Part shown: one piece after another, positions 42,821 to 55,284 of the stretch
Layout: each line of letters begins with the position of its first letter
How positions within the stretch are numbered: position 1 is the first letter of the stretch
Assembly (NCBI GenBank): GCA_017163975.1
Contig: JAFFSR010000243.1
Location: forward strand, 1,302,001-1,366,000
Origin: Anastatus disparis
Lineage: Eukaryota > Arthropoda > Insecta > Hymenoptera > Eupelmidae
DNA: 64,000 nt
Direction of reading: 5' to 3'
Notes under the pieces: generated by a model
The model's input: the letters and a program-made list of their open reading frames with translations, nothing else
The model's database searches: none
Told to the model about the DNA's origin: nothing
Position numbers and translations under genes: made by a program

Positions 42821-44009
42821 ATGCCGGGAAAGAAAAGAAGATCGAATGTTGTAATGCAAGAAGTACAAGAAAATGAAGAAAATAAGAAGAATATTTCACA
42901 GGAATCGTAAAAATGGATGCAAGTAGTATCCTCAGAATTAAAAAAATTATTCCACCAAAATGAAAAAATGGAAAGTAAATTAGATAACTCTGGAGACTGG
43001 GATAAACTATTGAATATAGACATACACAAAGATATAATTATAGACTTCACAATAAAAGACCAATTAGAGGTGTTAACAGACAACTTAAAAAAAGTACAAA
43101 TTGAAAATCAAGAATTAAAAGAAAAAAAACAAAAGGTTAAATGCTGAACTACAGTCTCTACAAGAAAAAATAGAAAATGATAGTATTATTCAAGAAATAC
43201 ATAAAAATTTAATTAAGAGAATTGATGATACTGCATATGAACAAGATAACAGAATTAAAGAGCTACAAGAACAAATCAATAGCTATAATAGTCAACATAG
43301 AAATGACAATAATGAAGAAACACAACAAAGTAAAATAAAAATCCCAACACCAAAATTCGAAGGCACCGAAGGTGAAAGATCTATAAAATTCTTAAATGAA
43401 TTAGATAAATATATCACACTCAAAAAAATAAATGAAGAACAAAAACTTCAAATATTGCAAATAGTATTGCAGAAGGAGGCGAACGAATGGTGGTACGTCC
43501 ATCAAGATGATGTAACTACATTTAACGAATTTAAAGAATTATTCACGGGAAGATTTTGGAACTATGACATACAACGTTTCTCAAAACGAAAAATCGAATC
43601 TGGGCAATATAACGAACATGGAAAAATATCAAGGATGTCATACGCAACCCAACTATTTGGCTATGCCAAAGAATTAAGTTTAAATTACATGTATGAAGAG
43701 TCAACTGAAAAAATAGCAAGACACTTTAGTAGTAGTGTTAGACAAGCTCTTCAGTGCTCACAACAAAAAGACAAAATGACACTACTGAAAATCCTTGCAG
43801 GTTTCGATAATGATGATAAAATTCGAGAAAAGAAAATGCATCACAAACCTCCAATCAACCAAAATCAAATACAAAACCAAAACCAAAAACCAAAATCAGT
43901 ACAAATACAAACAGATATAACAACTACAAACAAAGAGAAGACTCAAACAACGGTCAAGCACAAGAAAATAGAAATAAGCAAATTGATGATTCATCATGGA
44001 ATAAAATAA
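42821..44009 (+). pseudogene. gag: gag of retrotransposon copy 3
   Basis: ATG at 42821 (MPGKKRRSNVVMQEVQEN) runs in frame to TAA at 42908, then resumes in the same frame as KWMQVVSSELKKLFHQNEK. A one-base shift near 43130 in an A-run leads to a long open frame to 44009: coiled coil (RIDDTAYEQDNRIKELQEQ), KIKIPTPKFEGTEGERSIKF, EANEWWYVHQDDVTTFNEF, SYATQLFGYAKELSLNY, TLLKILAGFDNDDK, Gln/Asn-rich tail. This is the best-preserved capsid core of the three copies. No CCHC zinc knuckle. Confidence 0.88.
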
Positions 44010-44466
44010 AATAGCATTAATACAACAATCAAGAAATGAAGAATTACTACATGATATAGAACCAGAAAACAACGTTAATCAAACCACTATGATAGTATGT
44101 CCAAAGATAGAAATATATCTAGAAGGGATACCAGTAAATGGTTTAATAGATACGGGCAGCGAAGTCACATGCATATCAGAACAATTTTACTTTAATAACT
44201 ATGAAAAATTAAAAACGTATCCTACATTACTGGTTACAGATAAAATTATCAAAACAGCAACAGGTGCAAAAGCAATAAAAATAAAGAAACAAATAATGAT
44301 TATTACTAAATTTAATAAAGAAAAAATTCAGCTAATATATCTAATTATCCCAAAGTTAATAAGAGAATGCATCATCGGTTACGATACACAAAGATTGTTT
44401 CGTATGATAATTAATACCATGTTGCAAGAAATACTACTAGTTATAAATGATGTAGATATAAACTGA
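44010..44466 (+). pseudogene. pol: Protease region of copy 3 pol, truncated
   Basis: The open frame 44089-44466 carries GLIDTGSEVTCISEQFYF with an intact DTG active site, then ECIIGYDTQRLFRMI. It stops at TGA 44464, and after about 44500 the pol sequence is lost. RT, RNase H and integrase are missing. Compare copy 1, where the same motif is DLG. Confidence 0.85.
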
Positions 44467-44574
44467 TTTCACATCGAAAATAAAATAAAAGGAAATGAAT
44501 ATGAAAAAATTTAATTACAAGAGATATATGAGGAAATCTCTGTAATTTTTTCATTTTGATAACTCTACTTCACA

Positions 44575-45482
44575 ACTATTCAAAAGTCTATGATACAAGT
44601 TTCTAAAGTGGCACACACTTAACGGCATGTCGGAGCTGCAGCAATTGAGTTTTGCTTTTTTTATTTTATCAATATCTTTTTAAATTCATAAATTAAACAA
44701 ATCTAATGACTTGTCCGCACTAAAGCTATATTAGTACAATAATTTTTGTTAAAATAAAAAATCATTTGGACTTGTTATTTTTTTATAAGCTTTGATTGGA
44801 AATTAGATATTAAACTCGACAAACCTAACCTTAAAATACGATACATTGAAAGTTTTTATTATAACTTTGTATGTATAATATTTTGGTGGATTTCTTGGGT
44901 TGTCCGCACTAGAGTTTAATCTTACAAATTTTTTCTTTGTAGTAAAAAAACTCGATTAAACGCATCGTTTATTCATAAGTTAGGATTGGAAATATTATTA
45001 GAAGGCGGACAGCTTCGTCATGCTCTTAAGTGAGGACTTAAAATTACTCATTTCCTGGAATAGAATATGTGATTAAATTTCGATATCGATTGAAAAATTG
45101 ATTCACCTAAAAATTGATTGATTCACCTAAAAATTGATTGATTCACCTAAAAATTATACTTGCATTCAAAATAGTAAAAAAGCTTCCTAAAGAAGGGCAC
45201 ATGTACCAGGGTAGGCTTAAAATGTTGTTTTTACCGTATTCATTATGCTCAGAAAATTTGAGAATGATCAAAAGTATGCTCTTTTTTTATAGCTCAAGAA
45301 ACACACGTAGGAAAATATAGAAAAAGTATCATTTTTCACGAATACAATTATGTATCGTGAAGAGAAGTTTTTCAATCAATACCGAAATTGAATCACATAT
45401 TCTACTCTAGGGAACGAGTAATTTAAGTCCTCACTAAAGTGTGTGCCACTCCAGAAACTTGTATTATAGACTTTGAGTACTA
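44575..45482. mobile_element. Foldback element interrupted by a D MITE
   Basis: AAGTCTATGATACAAGTTTC and GTGGCACACACTT on the left pair with the complement near 45430-45475. GAGGACTTAAATTACTC also pairs. The D MITE inserted into the left arm at a TTAA-like site. The interior has ATTGATTGATTCACCTAAAA repeated about three times (45083-45150). It lies within retrotransposon copy 3. Confidence 0.8.
44623..45025. mobile_element. MITE family D, inverted (TTAA)
   Basis: Begins CGGCATGTCGGAGCTGCAGC and ends AGCTTCGTCATGCTC. TTAA at 44619-44622 and 45026-45029. The other arm of the surrounding foldback has CACTAAAGTGTG at the equivalent place. Confidence 0.92.
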
Positions 45483-45494
45483 TAATACAAGTTA

Positions 45495-45831
45495 TATTAG
45501 CTTCCTTTCCATTTTATTACTGAATTTCCAGAAAAGAAATGCATTAGCTTGTAGTATGTACCATGATGATTATTTAGATAAATTTTCAAATAAATTCATT
45601 TATTAGCTTTTAAGATATTTGGATCCCTGTACAAAATTGAAAAATTCTAATAAATAATTTTGGAAACCAAAATTCTCAATAACTAATGAATGAATTCATT
45701 TAAAAATTTAACTGAATAATCTTCATGGTACATACTACAACATAATGCATTTTTTTATTGAAAATTTTACAATAAAATGTAAAGATAGTGAATATTTATG
45801 AGTACAGGTGTAGTGTCCATTTTACATCCCC
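45495..45831. mobile_element. MITE family E, copy 3, left end lost
   Basis: TTCCATTTTATTACTGAATT and GTAGTATGTACCATGATG match E2. The right end TAGTGTCCATTTTACATCCC is followed by TTAA (45832-45835). The left terminus is replaced by the neighbouring foldback. Confidence 0.8.
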
Positions 45832-45879
45832 TTAAACCTAAAATTAAAATAGTATCTAGTAATGCATCTGTCTACTTAC

Positions 45880-46235
45880 CATCACATAAACATTAGATAA
45901 AAAATGTTGATATAAACTTATTTCAGAAAGTATTAAAATATAATTTATTAAATGATTTCAATAAACCTAGGTTGTGCATAAATGAAAATAAAATTAAAAT
46001 AAAAAATGAAATTATAAAACCTCAAAAACGAATAAATGAAAACCTAAATGAAATTTACAAAAAGTATGTCCACAAAGGACCAAGTAAGAAACATGAAATA
46101 TTATCAAAAAACCAAAATTCAAGAAGAATAAAGAAATGTACCCATGTACTTATGAAAAATGATGAAAGCATCAAAAAGAACAAATGTATGATGAAGAAAA
46201 ATCCACAAGAGTTTGGGATGAGTACAGATAGGTGA
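45880..46235 (+). pseudogene. C-terminal part of copy 3 pol-like ORF
   Basis: The frame 45972-46235 (87 codons) aligns with the end of the copy 2 ORF: KIKIKNEIIKPQKRINENLN, KGPSKK and NPQEFGMSTDR. Very lysine-rich. It could be the C-terminus of integrase or a separate basic protein. The sequence upstream (from 45880, ATCACATAAACATTAG) also aligns. Confidence 0.55.
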
Positions 46236-46726
46236 AAGAAGAACCTGAGTCAACGTAGATCAACAGATCATTAGTTTAATTATAAATTTTTTTTAAATAT
46301 TAATGTAGTTTTAAGAAATTAAAAGGTACTGTATTTAGCTAAAATATTATAAAATTAACTGTCAAATAGAGTATCTTATTGTCCACTTCATGTAAAAAAT
46401 AAAATAAATTGCACAGTGAGAATTTATAACCGAAAGAGAAATGTATTTACTAGTTGAAAGTATCATATTATAGTGCAAATTATTTTATTTTTGGGGGGAA
46501 GTACGCGTTCGATGAGACACAAATAAAAATTTAAAGTTAAAAGGAAAAGAAAATGTGAAAAGCAAAAATTTTAAATAGCAAAGAAAAGGAAAACAACGTA
46601 AATTCAAAAGTCGCGCACATGAATGCAACTTATAAGCATTTTCTTTTTTGAAAACTTAAATTATAATAAGATGCTTAGTATTTATATGAAAAAGTAGTCA
46701 AAAGTTTTTTTTGGGGGGGGACAAAT
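46236..46726 (+). other. 3' untranslated region and polypurine tract of copy 3
   Basis: Similar to 32790-33275. Two G-rich tracts: near 46490 (TTTTGGGGGGAAG) and 46711-46720 (GGGGGGGG followed by ACAAAT) just before the LTR. Confidence 0.6.
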
Positions 46727-46781
46727 TGTAACCTCACTTAAATAAAACGTAAGAGAGTAAAAGAACCCTACTGAAAAAAAT

Positions 46782-46960
46782 GACATGAGATCTCACGTGA
46801 GATCTCATGTGAGATCACATACGAGATCTAACATGAGATCTCACGATTGAAAAAAAAACGAGATCTCATATGAGAACTCATATGAGATTTCACGTGAGAT
46901 CTCATGTGCCGCAAAATTTTATTTTTCCTGATGCTCGATCTCACATGAGATCTCATGTGC
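46782..46960. repeat. TGAGATCTCA satellite, left outer
   Basis: About a dozen palindromic decamers TGAGATCTCA/TGAGATCTCG joined by CATG, TATG or ACG, broken by A-rich gaps. Mirror block at 61215-61440. Confidence 0.9.
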
Positions 46961-49079
46961 AAAAAAATTTGATTTTTTCCTACACTTATAGTTGTGATCA
47001 ATGTCAACAGATCTAAAATCTAAATTTTGCTCTATAATTCAATTTATTTATATATTATATATATTAATAAAATTACGAATTAATGATTCTACACTACATC
47101 TACAAAACAATCGTTATCTAAAGCATGCTATTATGGATTATGGTTTTAAACTATATTCGAGCGTAATTATACTTGGCAATTGAATGATAATAGAAACAAA
47201 GTTTTTACGAAGATTTAGACGTCATTTACAAGTAATAGTTAAGATACTAGTCACTACAATTATGCATATCGCCTTTTACACTCGAGAAGGCCATCACTTT
47301 TGAGTGAGGTCTGGAGCGATGCTGTTCGTATACAAAGGTTTGTACAGAATTTGTGTATTCAAAAATTGAGATACTTATTTCATATCACCTACGAAATCAT
47401 GTATACGAGGCTCGGGGTCAGTTCACTGACTAATGACAGTTTTTCTAATTAATAGGAAGTGTCGTTCTATGATGCACGCTGCATCTGGCTTAGATTTACG
47501 GCATAACACGTCTTACCAATTGTTACACAATTTGATTGTCGCCGTAAAAACAGTTGCAGCTTTATTTATGTCTTAGAACATTATGACAAACTACCTTCAA
47601 TGAACTGACAGTGACTTGGTACTTTTTTTTATCATACTGATAAATCATTTTTACATATTATTCACAATAGCGTCTTACAGATTTAAATGATATAGGTTTT
47701 TCTAACTCAAGAATTATTAATTTCACTTTTATTTTAAAGTATAGTCGCAATCTTATTGCTTCTTTTTCTAATTCAGTCGTGAATCTACCGTAATTTGAAA
47801 AATTTTAAAATCGTGCTCGAATATAATTTTAAACCATGATATATAATCATATTCATACAGACTATTCACATACTTTTCATAGTAAGAATTATATTTGCAT
47901 GCAATTTAAGTCCAAACATTAGAAGTAAGATGACAAATTGATCTTATTATTATGCTATTTGTCAAGAGCAGGTTGGAGCAGATTCGATACTGACCGAGAA
48001 TTGAACATTCGTTGTTTAATTTTCTCCTACTTAACGTAATGGAATGCATTAAAATTTCAAATACATTCATGAAATTTATTTCTCTATTGCACTCACCAAA
48101 ATAATTAAAGGAAAATTTAAAAATTAAAAAATTCTATACTACAACTGTTTATTAAACTGTAAGTACGGTTACTTACTTTTTGTTTAAAATATGATGAATA
48201 TTATGAAAAAAACATCTATTATACAATCATGTATGTATAAAAAATTTCGTTCGATAACAATTTCTTTTGAAAACAGTATAATTATTTCATTTATGATTAA
48301 ATATCATTTTTACCTCTCGGTCGGTAACTACATTTGCTCCAGCTTACTCTTAAAGATGAGGTATAGACCTTTTTTACCCATCGAAAGTAGCTAAATAAGT
48401 AATTTCGTTTATTTTTGATAAAAATATATATTAACATTTTTTCACTTGTAAATATCTATTTATTTTAACAAATGAGAAGCGAAAGCGCGTAAATTTGTCT
48501 AAACTCAAAGAATAAGCCAAAAAAAATAATTAAAAACAAAATATCTTTTTTAGCTATTTTTGATCGGTAAAGTTAGTCGAAAGCTGATCCGAAGTGGAAA
48601 GTGACGCCATAAAATAAAATTCAAATTGATGATGTTCTGTATTTGAATACATATTTATAATATTAATGTAATCAAATACATTGAGGGCATAATGAAGCTC
48701 CCCCTTGTGATAATATTTGTTATCCAACTTTATGAGTGAATGGAGAATTTAATCGGGTTTTTTCACTTCAAGAAAAAAAGTAGTAGGATTCAACTTGAGT
48801 GCAGACAATCAAAGAAATCTATCGAAATCTTATATTTGAAAAGTTATATACAAGTTTTCAATTTATAGTATTTTGAGGTTAGTTTTGTCAACTTTGATGT
48901 CTAATTTGCGATCTAAGTTCATAAAAAATTAACAGCTCCAAAGGATTTTTTATTTTAACTAAAATAATGGTATTAATATAGCTAATGTTAAAATTTGTCA
49001 AAATTTAAAGAACAAGCCGAAAAAAATAAAAAAGTAATAAATATCTTTTTCAAATTTTTTAAATTGAATAAAATATATA
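46961..49079. other. Left GFB arm, non-coding body
   Basis: Pairs with 58660-61210. The segment 48684-49000 resembles a diverged D MITE (GGGCATAATGAAGCTCCC). Short open frames differ between the arms and are not supported. Confidence 0.7.
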
Positions 49080-49330
49080 AGAGATCCCATATGAGATCAC
49101 ATATGAGATCGCACACGAGATTGCATATGAGATGTCACATGAAATCGCCTATGAGATCGCATATGAAATCCAATGTATATTCGTTAAATTCTTAAAATAA
49201 AAAACATATATGTGCGATCTGACATGAGATCTCACATATATTTATTTTATTTTCAAAATTCAACGAATATATATGAGATTTCATAGACGATTTCACATGA
49301 GATTTCACATGAGAGTTCATACAATATTTT
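49080..49330. repeat. ATGAGATC satellite, left inner
   Basis: A looser array (CATATGAGATCACATATGAG) that mirrors 58395-58650. The translation MRSHMRSHTRLHMR is an artefact of the 10-bp repeat. Confidence 0.85.
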
Positions 49331-49421
49331 TAGTAGGTATGATTTATCTTGGATTGTTTTCTAAATTTAAACATATTTACACTCTTAGGATTCACATTTA
49401 TTTAAAATAAGTTCATACCTA

Positions 49422-50150
49422 TGAATACTCCGAAGCATCCAATGGGTCTCTTTACTAGATGTGTACCCAGGGTGGCTACTAGGGGAGAAATCAGGGATGT
49501 AGCGGTGCCCATTATGCGTACTGAGGTTGGCAGGAATTCCTTCCAAGTTCAAGGTGCGCATTTTTGGAACTCCCTGCCTGCTGAGATTAAACATCTTTTA
49601 TCTCTCAGTAGGTTCAAATCTGCAGTGAGAGGGTACTTGCTCGACCTAAATTAATACTTTTTACTATTAATTTATGTTAATTTATGTTAATTTATTTAAT
49701 TCATTTTTGTAACGTCCTCTATACAGGCGAGTGTATTTATTGTATGAGTGTTGGTTTAATAGTTGGTGAGTGAGAGTTTTTATTTGATTGTATTCTTGAC
49801 TGCGTTTCATGCTATTGCGTACGCTTGTTATTTTATTTTATTATGTATTAAATTTGATTCTTTCAAATTTTAATATTGTGACTGATAGATATTGTATGAC
49901 TGATTTTTATTTATATTGCGTGTATTTTATGAATACTTTGTGATATCACTTTTATTTATTTTAGTTTGTGACTTACTTATTCAGTATTATTAAATTTAGT
50001 GACTGACTGTGATATTAATTGTGCAATATTAACATTTACATATATATTTATACTTTTTGTGCAATATTTATTGTTTCTATATGTACAAATTATATTACAC
50101 GTTTTTGTACTCTTTTACAAAATAAAATAATATCTATCTATATCTATCTA
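49422..50150 (+). mobile_element. 3' end of a LINE retrotransposon
   Basis: The frame 49421-49654 reads TRGEIRDVAVPIMRTEVGRN, then AHFWNSLPAEIKHLLSLSRF and VRGYLLDLN. The pattern RT..G..S....A..WNSLP..I, then FK..L..YLL is typical of the C-terminal end of LINE (CR1/Jockey-like) reverse transcriptases. A non-coding 3' region with a (TATC)n tail follows (50131-50150). The right GFB arm lacks it at the matching point (58313), so it is a later insertion, 5'-truncated as usual for LINEs. Confidence 0.8.
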
Positions 50151-50316
50151 GCCATAAGTAGAATCGGTGTTAGCGAAGGGACTAAGGCCCTTGGCTCATG
50201 CTGTAGTAGACCGGAGTTTAATCCCCGAGAAAATTTTGGAAAAATTTTTCTGAATTTTTCTCTGTGAAATAGAACTAGGAAACCAGGAGAAACCAATTAA
50301 AAATTCCCCCTGGCCA
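50151..50316 (+). mobile_element. Second SINE-like repeat, left copy
   Basis: TAAGTAGAATCGGTGTTAGC, then GACCGGAGTTTAATCCCCG as a B-box-like segment, then a conserved body AACCAGGAGAAACCAATTA and CCCCTGGCC. It has the layout of a tRNA-derived SINE, but the A box is weak. The reverse copy is at 58143-58312 and marks the inner end of the GFB arms. Confidence 0.6.
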
Positions 50317-51365
50317 ATATTTGGTACGAAGAAATTAATTGATTCGAAATATTTCTTAGATGCATAAAAATATTTTATTGGAGGAAAAAAATTTTATTTT
50401 TATTACGAAATATTAATTTAAAATAAAATTAATAACTTCCAGTATGAGATATTTTTAAGTTTAAGAAATATCTTATGTATGTTGAGCAATATTTCATTGA
50501 TATTTAAAAATGTTATTTTCACTGACGGAATAAATGATATTGATATAAAAAGTATTTCACCTATAACCATAAAGAATCTATTCGATAAAATAAAATTTTT
50601 TTCGTTACAAATAAATTTTTTTTCCAGTGTAGCTATTAGATCTGAAGTAACGGTTTTATCATCTATCATTTATTCTCATCATGGAGCGACAAAAACAGAA
50701 TTAGGTTCAAGTAACAACTGCTACTTGAGTTAGGTATATGAATAGGAGTCTAAGATCGTCTATGGTAATGAAAATTTATATGGTTGGAATATATATTCAA
50801 AATAGATTAAATAATAAATACTATTTTTTTCATTAGGAAATAATAAGTTGATTGAAAAAAAATTTTGAGTTATTTATTTTTTAGTGTATTTTCAATTATA
50901 ATAAATTTTATTAAAAACGGAGCAATTTATTCTAACATATTTTAACAATGAAAATAATATTTTCAATTTATCTAGAAATAATACTTTTAATATTATTTAA
51001 ATAATAAAAATAATTTCAATTTATATAATTCATAGTAAAGGATAAAATATTTTTATCTTACCTGCAAGAAATAAAATGTTGGCTTTCGAATATTCGCCTT
51101 TGTGACTCGAAGGATTACAGTGAAGTTGACGGTGATGATTTTTAACAAAGTAAAATCCGTTATTATCAAAGTCCTCACAATCCTCTGACACAAAAGACAC
51201 AAGAGTATCTTTTTTTCGTACTCTTCTTATACATCGGCTTTGTTCCAAATGCTTCTCGGGGTTGCGCATGCCGTGTTCACAAAATTTATCACTAAAGAAT
51301 AATAGCTCTAAAGAAGCTTTCTGATTGGTCGATACAGCTATAATAATAATAATAATATAATAATA
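50317..51365. other. Central GFB region, left part
   Basis: AT-rich. The only coding-like segment is at 51063-51269 on the minus strand. An (AAT)n run occupies 51339-51365. Confidence 0.45.
51063..51269 (-). other. Exon-like open frame with splice donor
   Basis: A minus-strand frame from ATG at 51269 (MRNPEKHLEQSRCIRRVRKK) through EDCEDFDNNGFYFVKNHH ends at CAG followed by GTAAGAT, a strong donor consensus. I do not recognise the family and see no convincing acceptor downstream on the minus strand. It could be a first exon of a transposon or host gene fragment. Confidence 0.3.
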
Positions 51366-51731
51366 ATATAATAACTTTAGAGGGCTATCGTTTTACCAAT
51401 TTTCAATGAATCTTGGTAAACCTTATTTTGTTTTATTATGTTTTAAGCCCTCTTTAATTCAGTGTAAGAAATTTCAAAAAAGACTAAAAAATGACTAAGA
51501 TATGTGCATTTTACCAAAAAATGCACTTTTTATGCACATGCATTTTTCTCGAAAAACCCATTTTTTTTTGCTGAAATTTTTTGTGCTCATAGAGGACCAA
51601 ATTACCTATCTAATGGTACTTGGTTGATCCCGTACTTATTTGTTTGAAGCGAGAAAAAAAATTCACAAATTTTATTGGTGAAAAATTTTTGTATATACGT
51701 TCGGAAATTTTAAGCAATGTAGATTTAAACA

Positions 51732-54211
51732 CTATTCTTCTTTTAGCATTACCCAGGAACAACGACGTGGACGTAGAAGGTTTCTGTTCCCTTCGGGGTG
51801 CTTTTTTAAAGTGAGTTCCCCTTGCCTCTCACTGTTGGGATGCGTCAAAAATATAATTATGCATAATTGATTTTTTTTATTTTTGCACTTATTATTTTTA
51901 GTTCTAAGTGTAGCCTTACGACGTTTGACTTTTTTTTTCTTGTCTTTCACTTTAGTCAGTGCATGTATAGCTGTTCTGCCAACAAATATATGCGATTTCA
52001 ATTCCCCAAGTTGTTTTAACCACATATGACTTTTTTGAATCCCATTATATTTAGGAACTGTACTCCATTCAATATTTTTTCTTTTCTAAATTTTTCAATC
52101 TCATTTATTGGTAATAATATGATTTTGATTGCACTGGTGTACTTTTGAACCCAATTTATAAAATCGTCAGCATTTTGTATCGATTCTTCATGAACTCTTT
52201 TTAAGTTATGTGAAGTAGCATAATGCTCTAGAAGCCCACCTATTCCATCAACGGCTCCTTTCCCATGACCAGTCGCAGAAAATAACCATTTTATTTGATA
52301 AGAAAAATGTTTGAATTCATGTAACTGAAAACGATTTTTATATTGGCTTGCAGCTCCATCTGATATAATAGTGACTTTAGTAACTAAATCATTTTTCATA
52401 AGATCGATAATTTTATTTATTGCTAATAGCGCATATGCAGTATCATGCTTTTTGTCGTCACTAACGATCGCAAAGCTTTGCGTTATCTCTCCTTGGTAAC
52501 AGTCTGCAGTAAAAATAGAAATTTGGTTATTTACCCAATGATTTCCCTGAACCACTTTATTATTTATTACAGACCAATTTTCTGCAAAATCAACGTGGAT
52601 AATTAACTTAGTAGGATCAGCTTTATTTTCTTCTTTTTCTTTTTTTATAGCTTCACGTTGAATATTTTTCATGTATACGTGAGTACTTGCTTTTAGTGCG
52701 CAGATTGAAAATTTTTCTTTAAAAACTGATAAGCTTACTGTTTGTTTGATAAGATTACCATTATCCCACAAAGCAAACGTAATTTCATCTTCACAATTTT
52801 TTTTCAGTTTTAACAATTTTAATGTGATACCCTCACTACCGGGGCAATAATTGCATTCTTGCAAGAAACACGAATCAGATGGTTCAGAACACAAATTGCG
52901 TTAGTTATTTCTGAACGAATTAAGGCGACTACGGAAGTTCGGTTCGATTTCATTTTGTAGTTTACAAATTACTCTTTCAGTTTCTAAAATTTTTTGAATT
53001 TTTTAATTTTCCACCATTTATTATAATCCGTAGAATGGTGGAAAATTAAAAAATCTGAAAAATTTTACATATTGAAAGAGTAATTTGTAAACTCAAAAAT
53101 AAAACCTAACCTAAAATCCGAAGTCGCCTTAAATCTAATTTAGAATTATTATCGCCTCTAAAACGAATTAAACTTGTAAGAAACAGTTCAAAATTTTCGC
53201 AATGTACATAAAGACAAGTTTCCTTCACAGGGCTTGTTAAGACGAAACTTGGTCTTAGACTATAGAATTTCGATTTTCCTATTTGTAAGTTTGGATTTTC
53301 TTGTCTTAATTGACTATATTTTTCTTTTAAGCTCCGAGTAAGAAACCGTTTAACTTTTTTAGTTTTTGTATTATTAACTTTAACAGTAACAACATCAGAT
53401 TTATTTGGACTTTGTCTACTATAATTAAAATCATCATTTAAAAAATATTCCATAGCGATATTTTTTGTATTTTCATCAATAGTATAACCAGTATATGAAT
53501 CTGGCTCCGAATAAACTCCTTTATTTTTCACGAGATTCCTTGATTTATTTATCATATACTCGCTTATATTCGGGAATAGTGAGCAAACTTTTATTTTGCT
53601 TAATTTTGAAGGTAGTAGAGTTAGAAGTTTTATTTTCTCCGAAACAGAAGAACATTTTTCTAAAGCCGATTTAAAATTTTCTACAAATTCGTTCCAATAG
53701 TTTTCAGTCGAACTTTTGTCCGATTCTATTGATTCAACTGAAATGCCATACGCATCTTCTAATTTACTTCCGACAGTAGTAGAAAAAGCTGAAATTAAAG
53801 ATTTTTTCTTTTTAGATACGTAATTTTCTGTTAAATTTTTAGGTATTGCAGTTTTTTTTTTAGCAGCGAGACGCATTGAGGTAAAATTATATTAATACTC
53901 TCGTTTAATTCCTGTATTCGTTCGGGTGTCTTGGGGATAAAATCATCATGTTTTCCGCTAAAAAGTTCAGTGATTTCATTTTCAGATGTAGATTCAAGAT
54001 CACTTAAAATCATTTTTGATATGCGTTCATGGCAATTTTTGCATACATTAGTAGAGGGCAGTATCTTTAAATCTGGATAAAGCTGTGCCAAATTAATGGC
54101 CAAATCTTCCAACGGTCTAAAACGTAAATTTCTGCTTTTATAAACTACCTTCTTATGCATTTGAAAAAAATCGGGACATCGAATTCTTGTAGAAGAGTGA
54201 ATTTCGGACAT
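51732..54211 (-). pseudogene. RNase H-fold-type transposase of T, degraded
   Basis: It starts at 54211 with MSEIHSSTRIRCPDFFQ and an early CKNCHE pair (possible zinc-binding N-terminus). A shift in an A-run near 53860 joins the next frame (53876-53106), which ends in LTSLIRFRGDNNSKLDL. MITE M (52924-53128) and a further shift separate this from the core frame 52894-52016: CFLQECNYCPGS, HVDFAENWSV (candidate first Asp), KVTIISDGAASQYKNRF (second), SATGHGKGAVDGIGG, then NADDFINWVQKY. A shift near 52025 leads to the C-terminal KSHIFVGRTA. As I recall, this pattern occurs in uncharacterised high-copy animal proteins. I do not assign a superfamily. Inactive. Confidence 0.75.
52924..53128. mobile_element. 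MITE family M, copy 2 (TTAA), inside transposase T
   Basis: The ends GGCGACTACGGAAGTTCGG and CCGAAGTCGCC are inverted. TTAA is at 52920-52923 and 53129-53132. GTTTACAAATTACTCTTTCA pairs across the element. Its removal would rejoin the transposase exon sequence, although a shift remains. Confidence 0.9.
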
Positions 54212-54889
54212 CGTAATTGCAGAGTTTTGTTTACTTTTTCACAAGTCCGAAAAGTACCTTTCAAAGCAGATGTAAGAATAACTAGCTTGTATATAACAAT
54301 TCTAATATGCTGTTTTGGTTACGCGAGGTATTTGTCCGCGAATGAGCCTCCTATTGTCTGTACATCGAAACATACATAATATAGATATACACGAATAGAA
54401 TTATTATTTTCCATTTTTTAATATTTATTTTTATATTACGAATTTTTATATATATATATATATCACTACTGATGATATATACATACATACAAAGGTAAAC
54501 AAATAATGAGCGAAGCATGCGACAGCGTAGGAATGAACATTGCTTAAGACTTTCGAACGTATATACAAAAATTTTTCACCAATAAAATTTGTGAATTTTT
54601 TTTCTCGCTTCAAACAAATAAGTACGGGATCAACCAAGTACCATTAGATAGGTAATTTGGTCCTCTATGAGCACAAAAAATTTCAGCAAAAAAAAAATGG
54701 GTTTTTCGAGAAAAATGCATGTGCATAAAAAGTGCATTTTTTGGTAAAATGCACATATCTTAGTCATTTTTTAGTCTTTTTTGAAATTTCTTGCACTGAA
54801 TTAAAGAGGGCTTAAAACATAATAAAACAAAATAAGGTTTACCAAAATTCATTGAAAATTGGTAAAACGATAGCCCTCTAAAGTTATTC

Positions 54890-55282
54890 TCAACATTTTC
54901 AGTTTTAACATTTAGTTTTTGTATTTTCAATTTTCAAAAGTGCATATCTGATGCAATTTGGATATTTCAGCAAAATAAAAAAATACGCATACCCTTATTT
55001 TTAGGGTAGAATAACATACTCCATTAGCGCAGTAATTGGTGACTTGAGTGTATACTGACTGTTCGATTTGAAATGGAATCAGCCTATAATAAAATATTTT
55101 TATGCCTATAAAAAGTATTGCTTATTAATTATTTTCTGCGTACCAAATAGAAGTAACTATTCATTGAATAAATATTATTTTTCTTTAAAAATATATCTGA
55201 ATTTTTCAAGCCTAAAAAATAATTTTTTGTCGAAGAATATATTATTTTGAAAACATAAAACATCACTTTTAAGCATAGAAAT
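54890..55282. other. AT-rich spacer
   Basis: No gene recognised between transposon T and the Tigger-like element. Confidence 0.4.
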
Positions 55283-55284
55283 AC

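Larger units (their letters stand above)
51366..54889. mobile_element. DNA transposon T, about 340-bp terminal repeats
   Basis: The ends AATAACTTTAGAGGGCTATC and its complement continue as about 340 bp of nearly identical inverted repeat (51366-51706 and 54549-54889). They include AAGTGCATTTTTTGG and TGATCCCGTACTTATTTG. A minus-strand transposase pseudogene lies between. A target duplication is not clear because the left flank is an AAT repeat. Confidence 0.88.
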
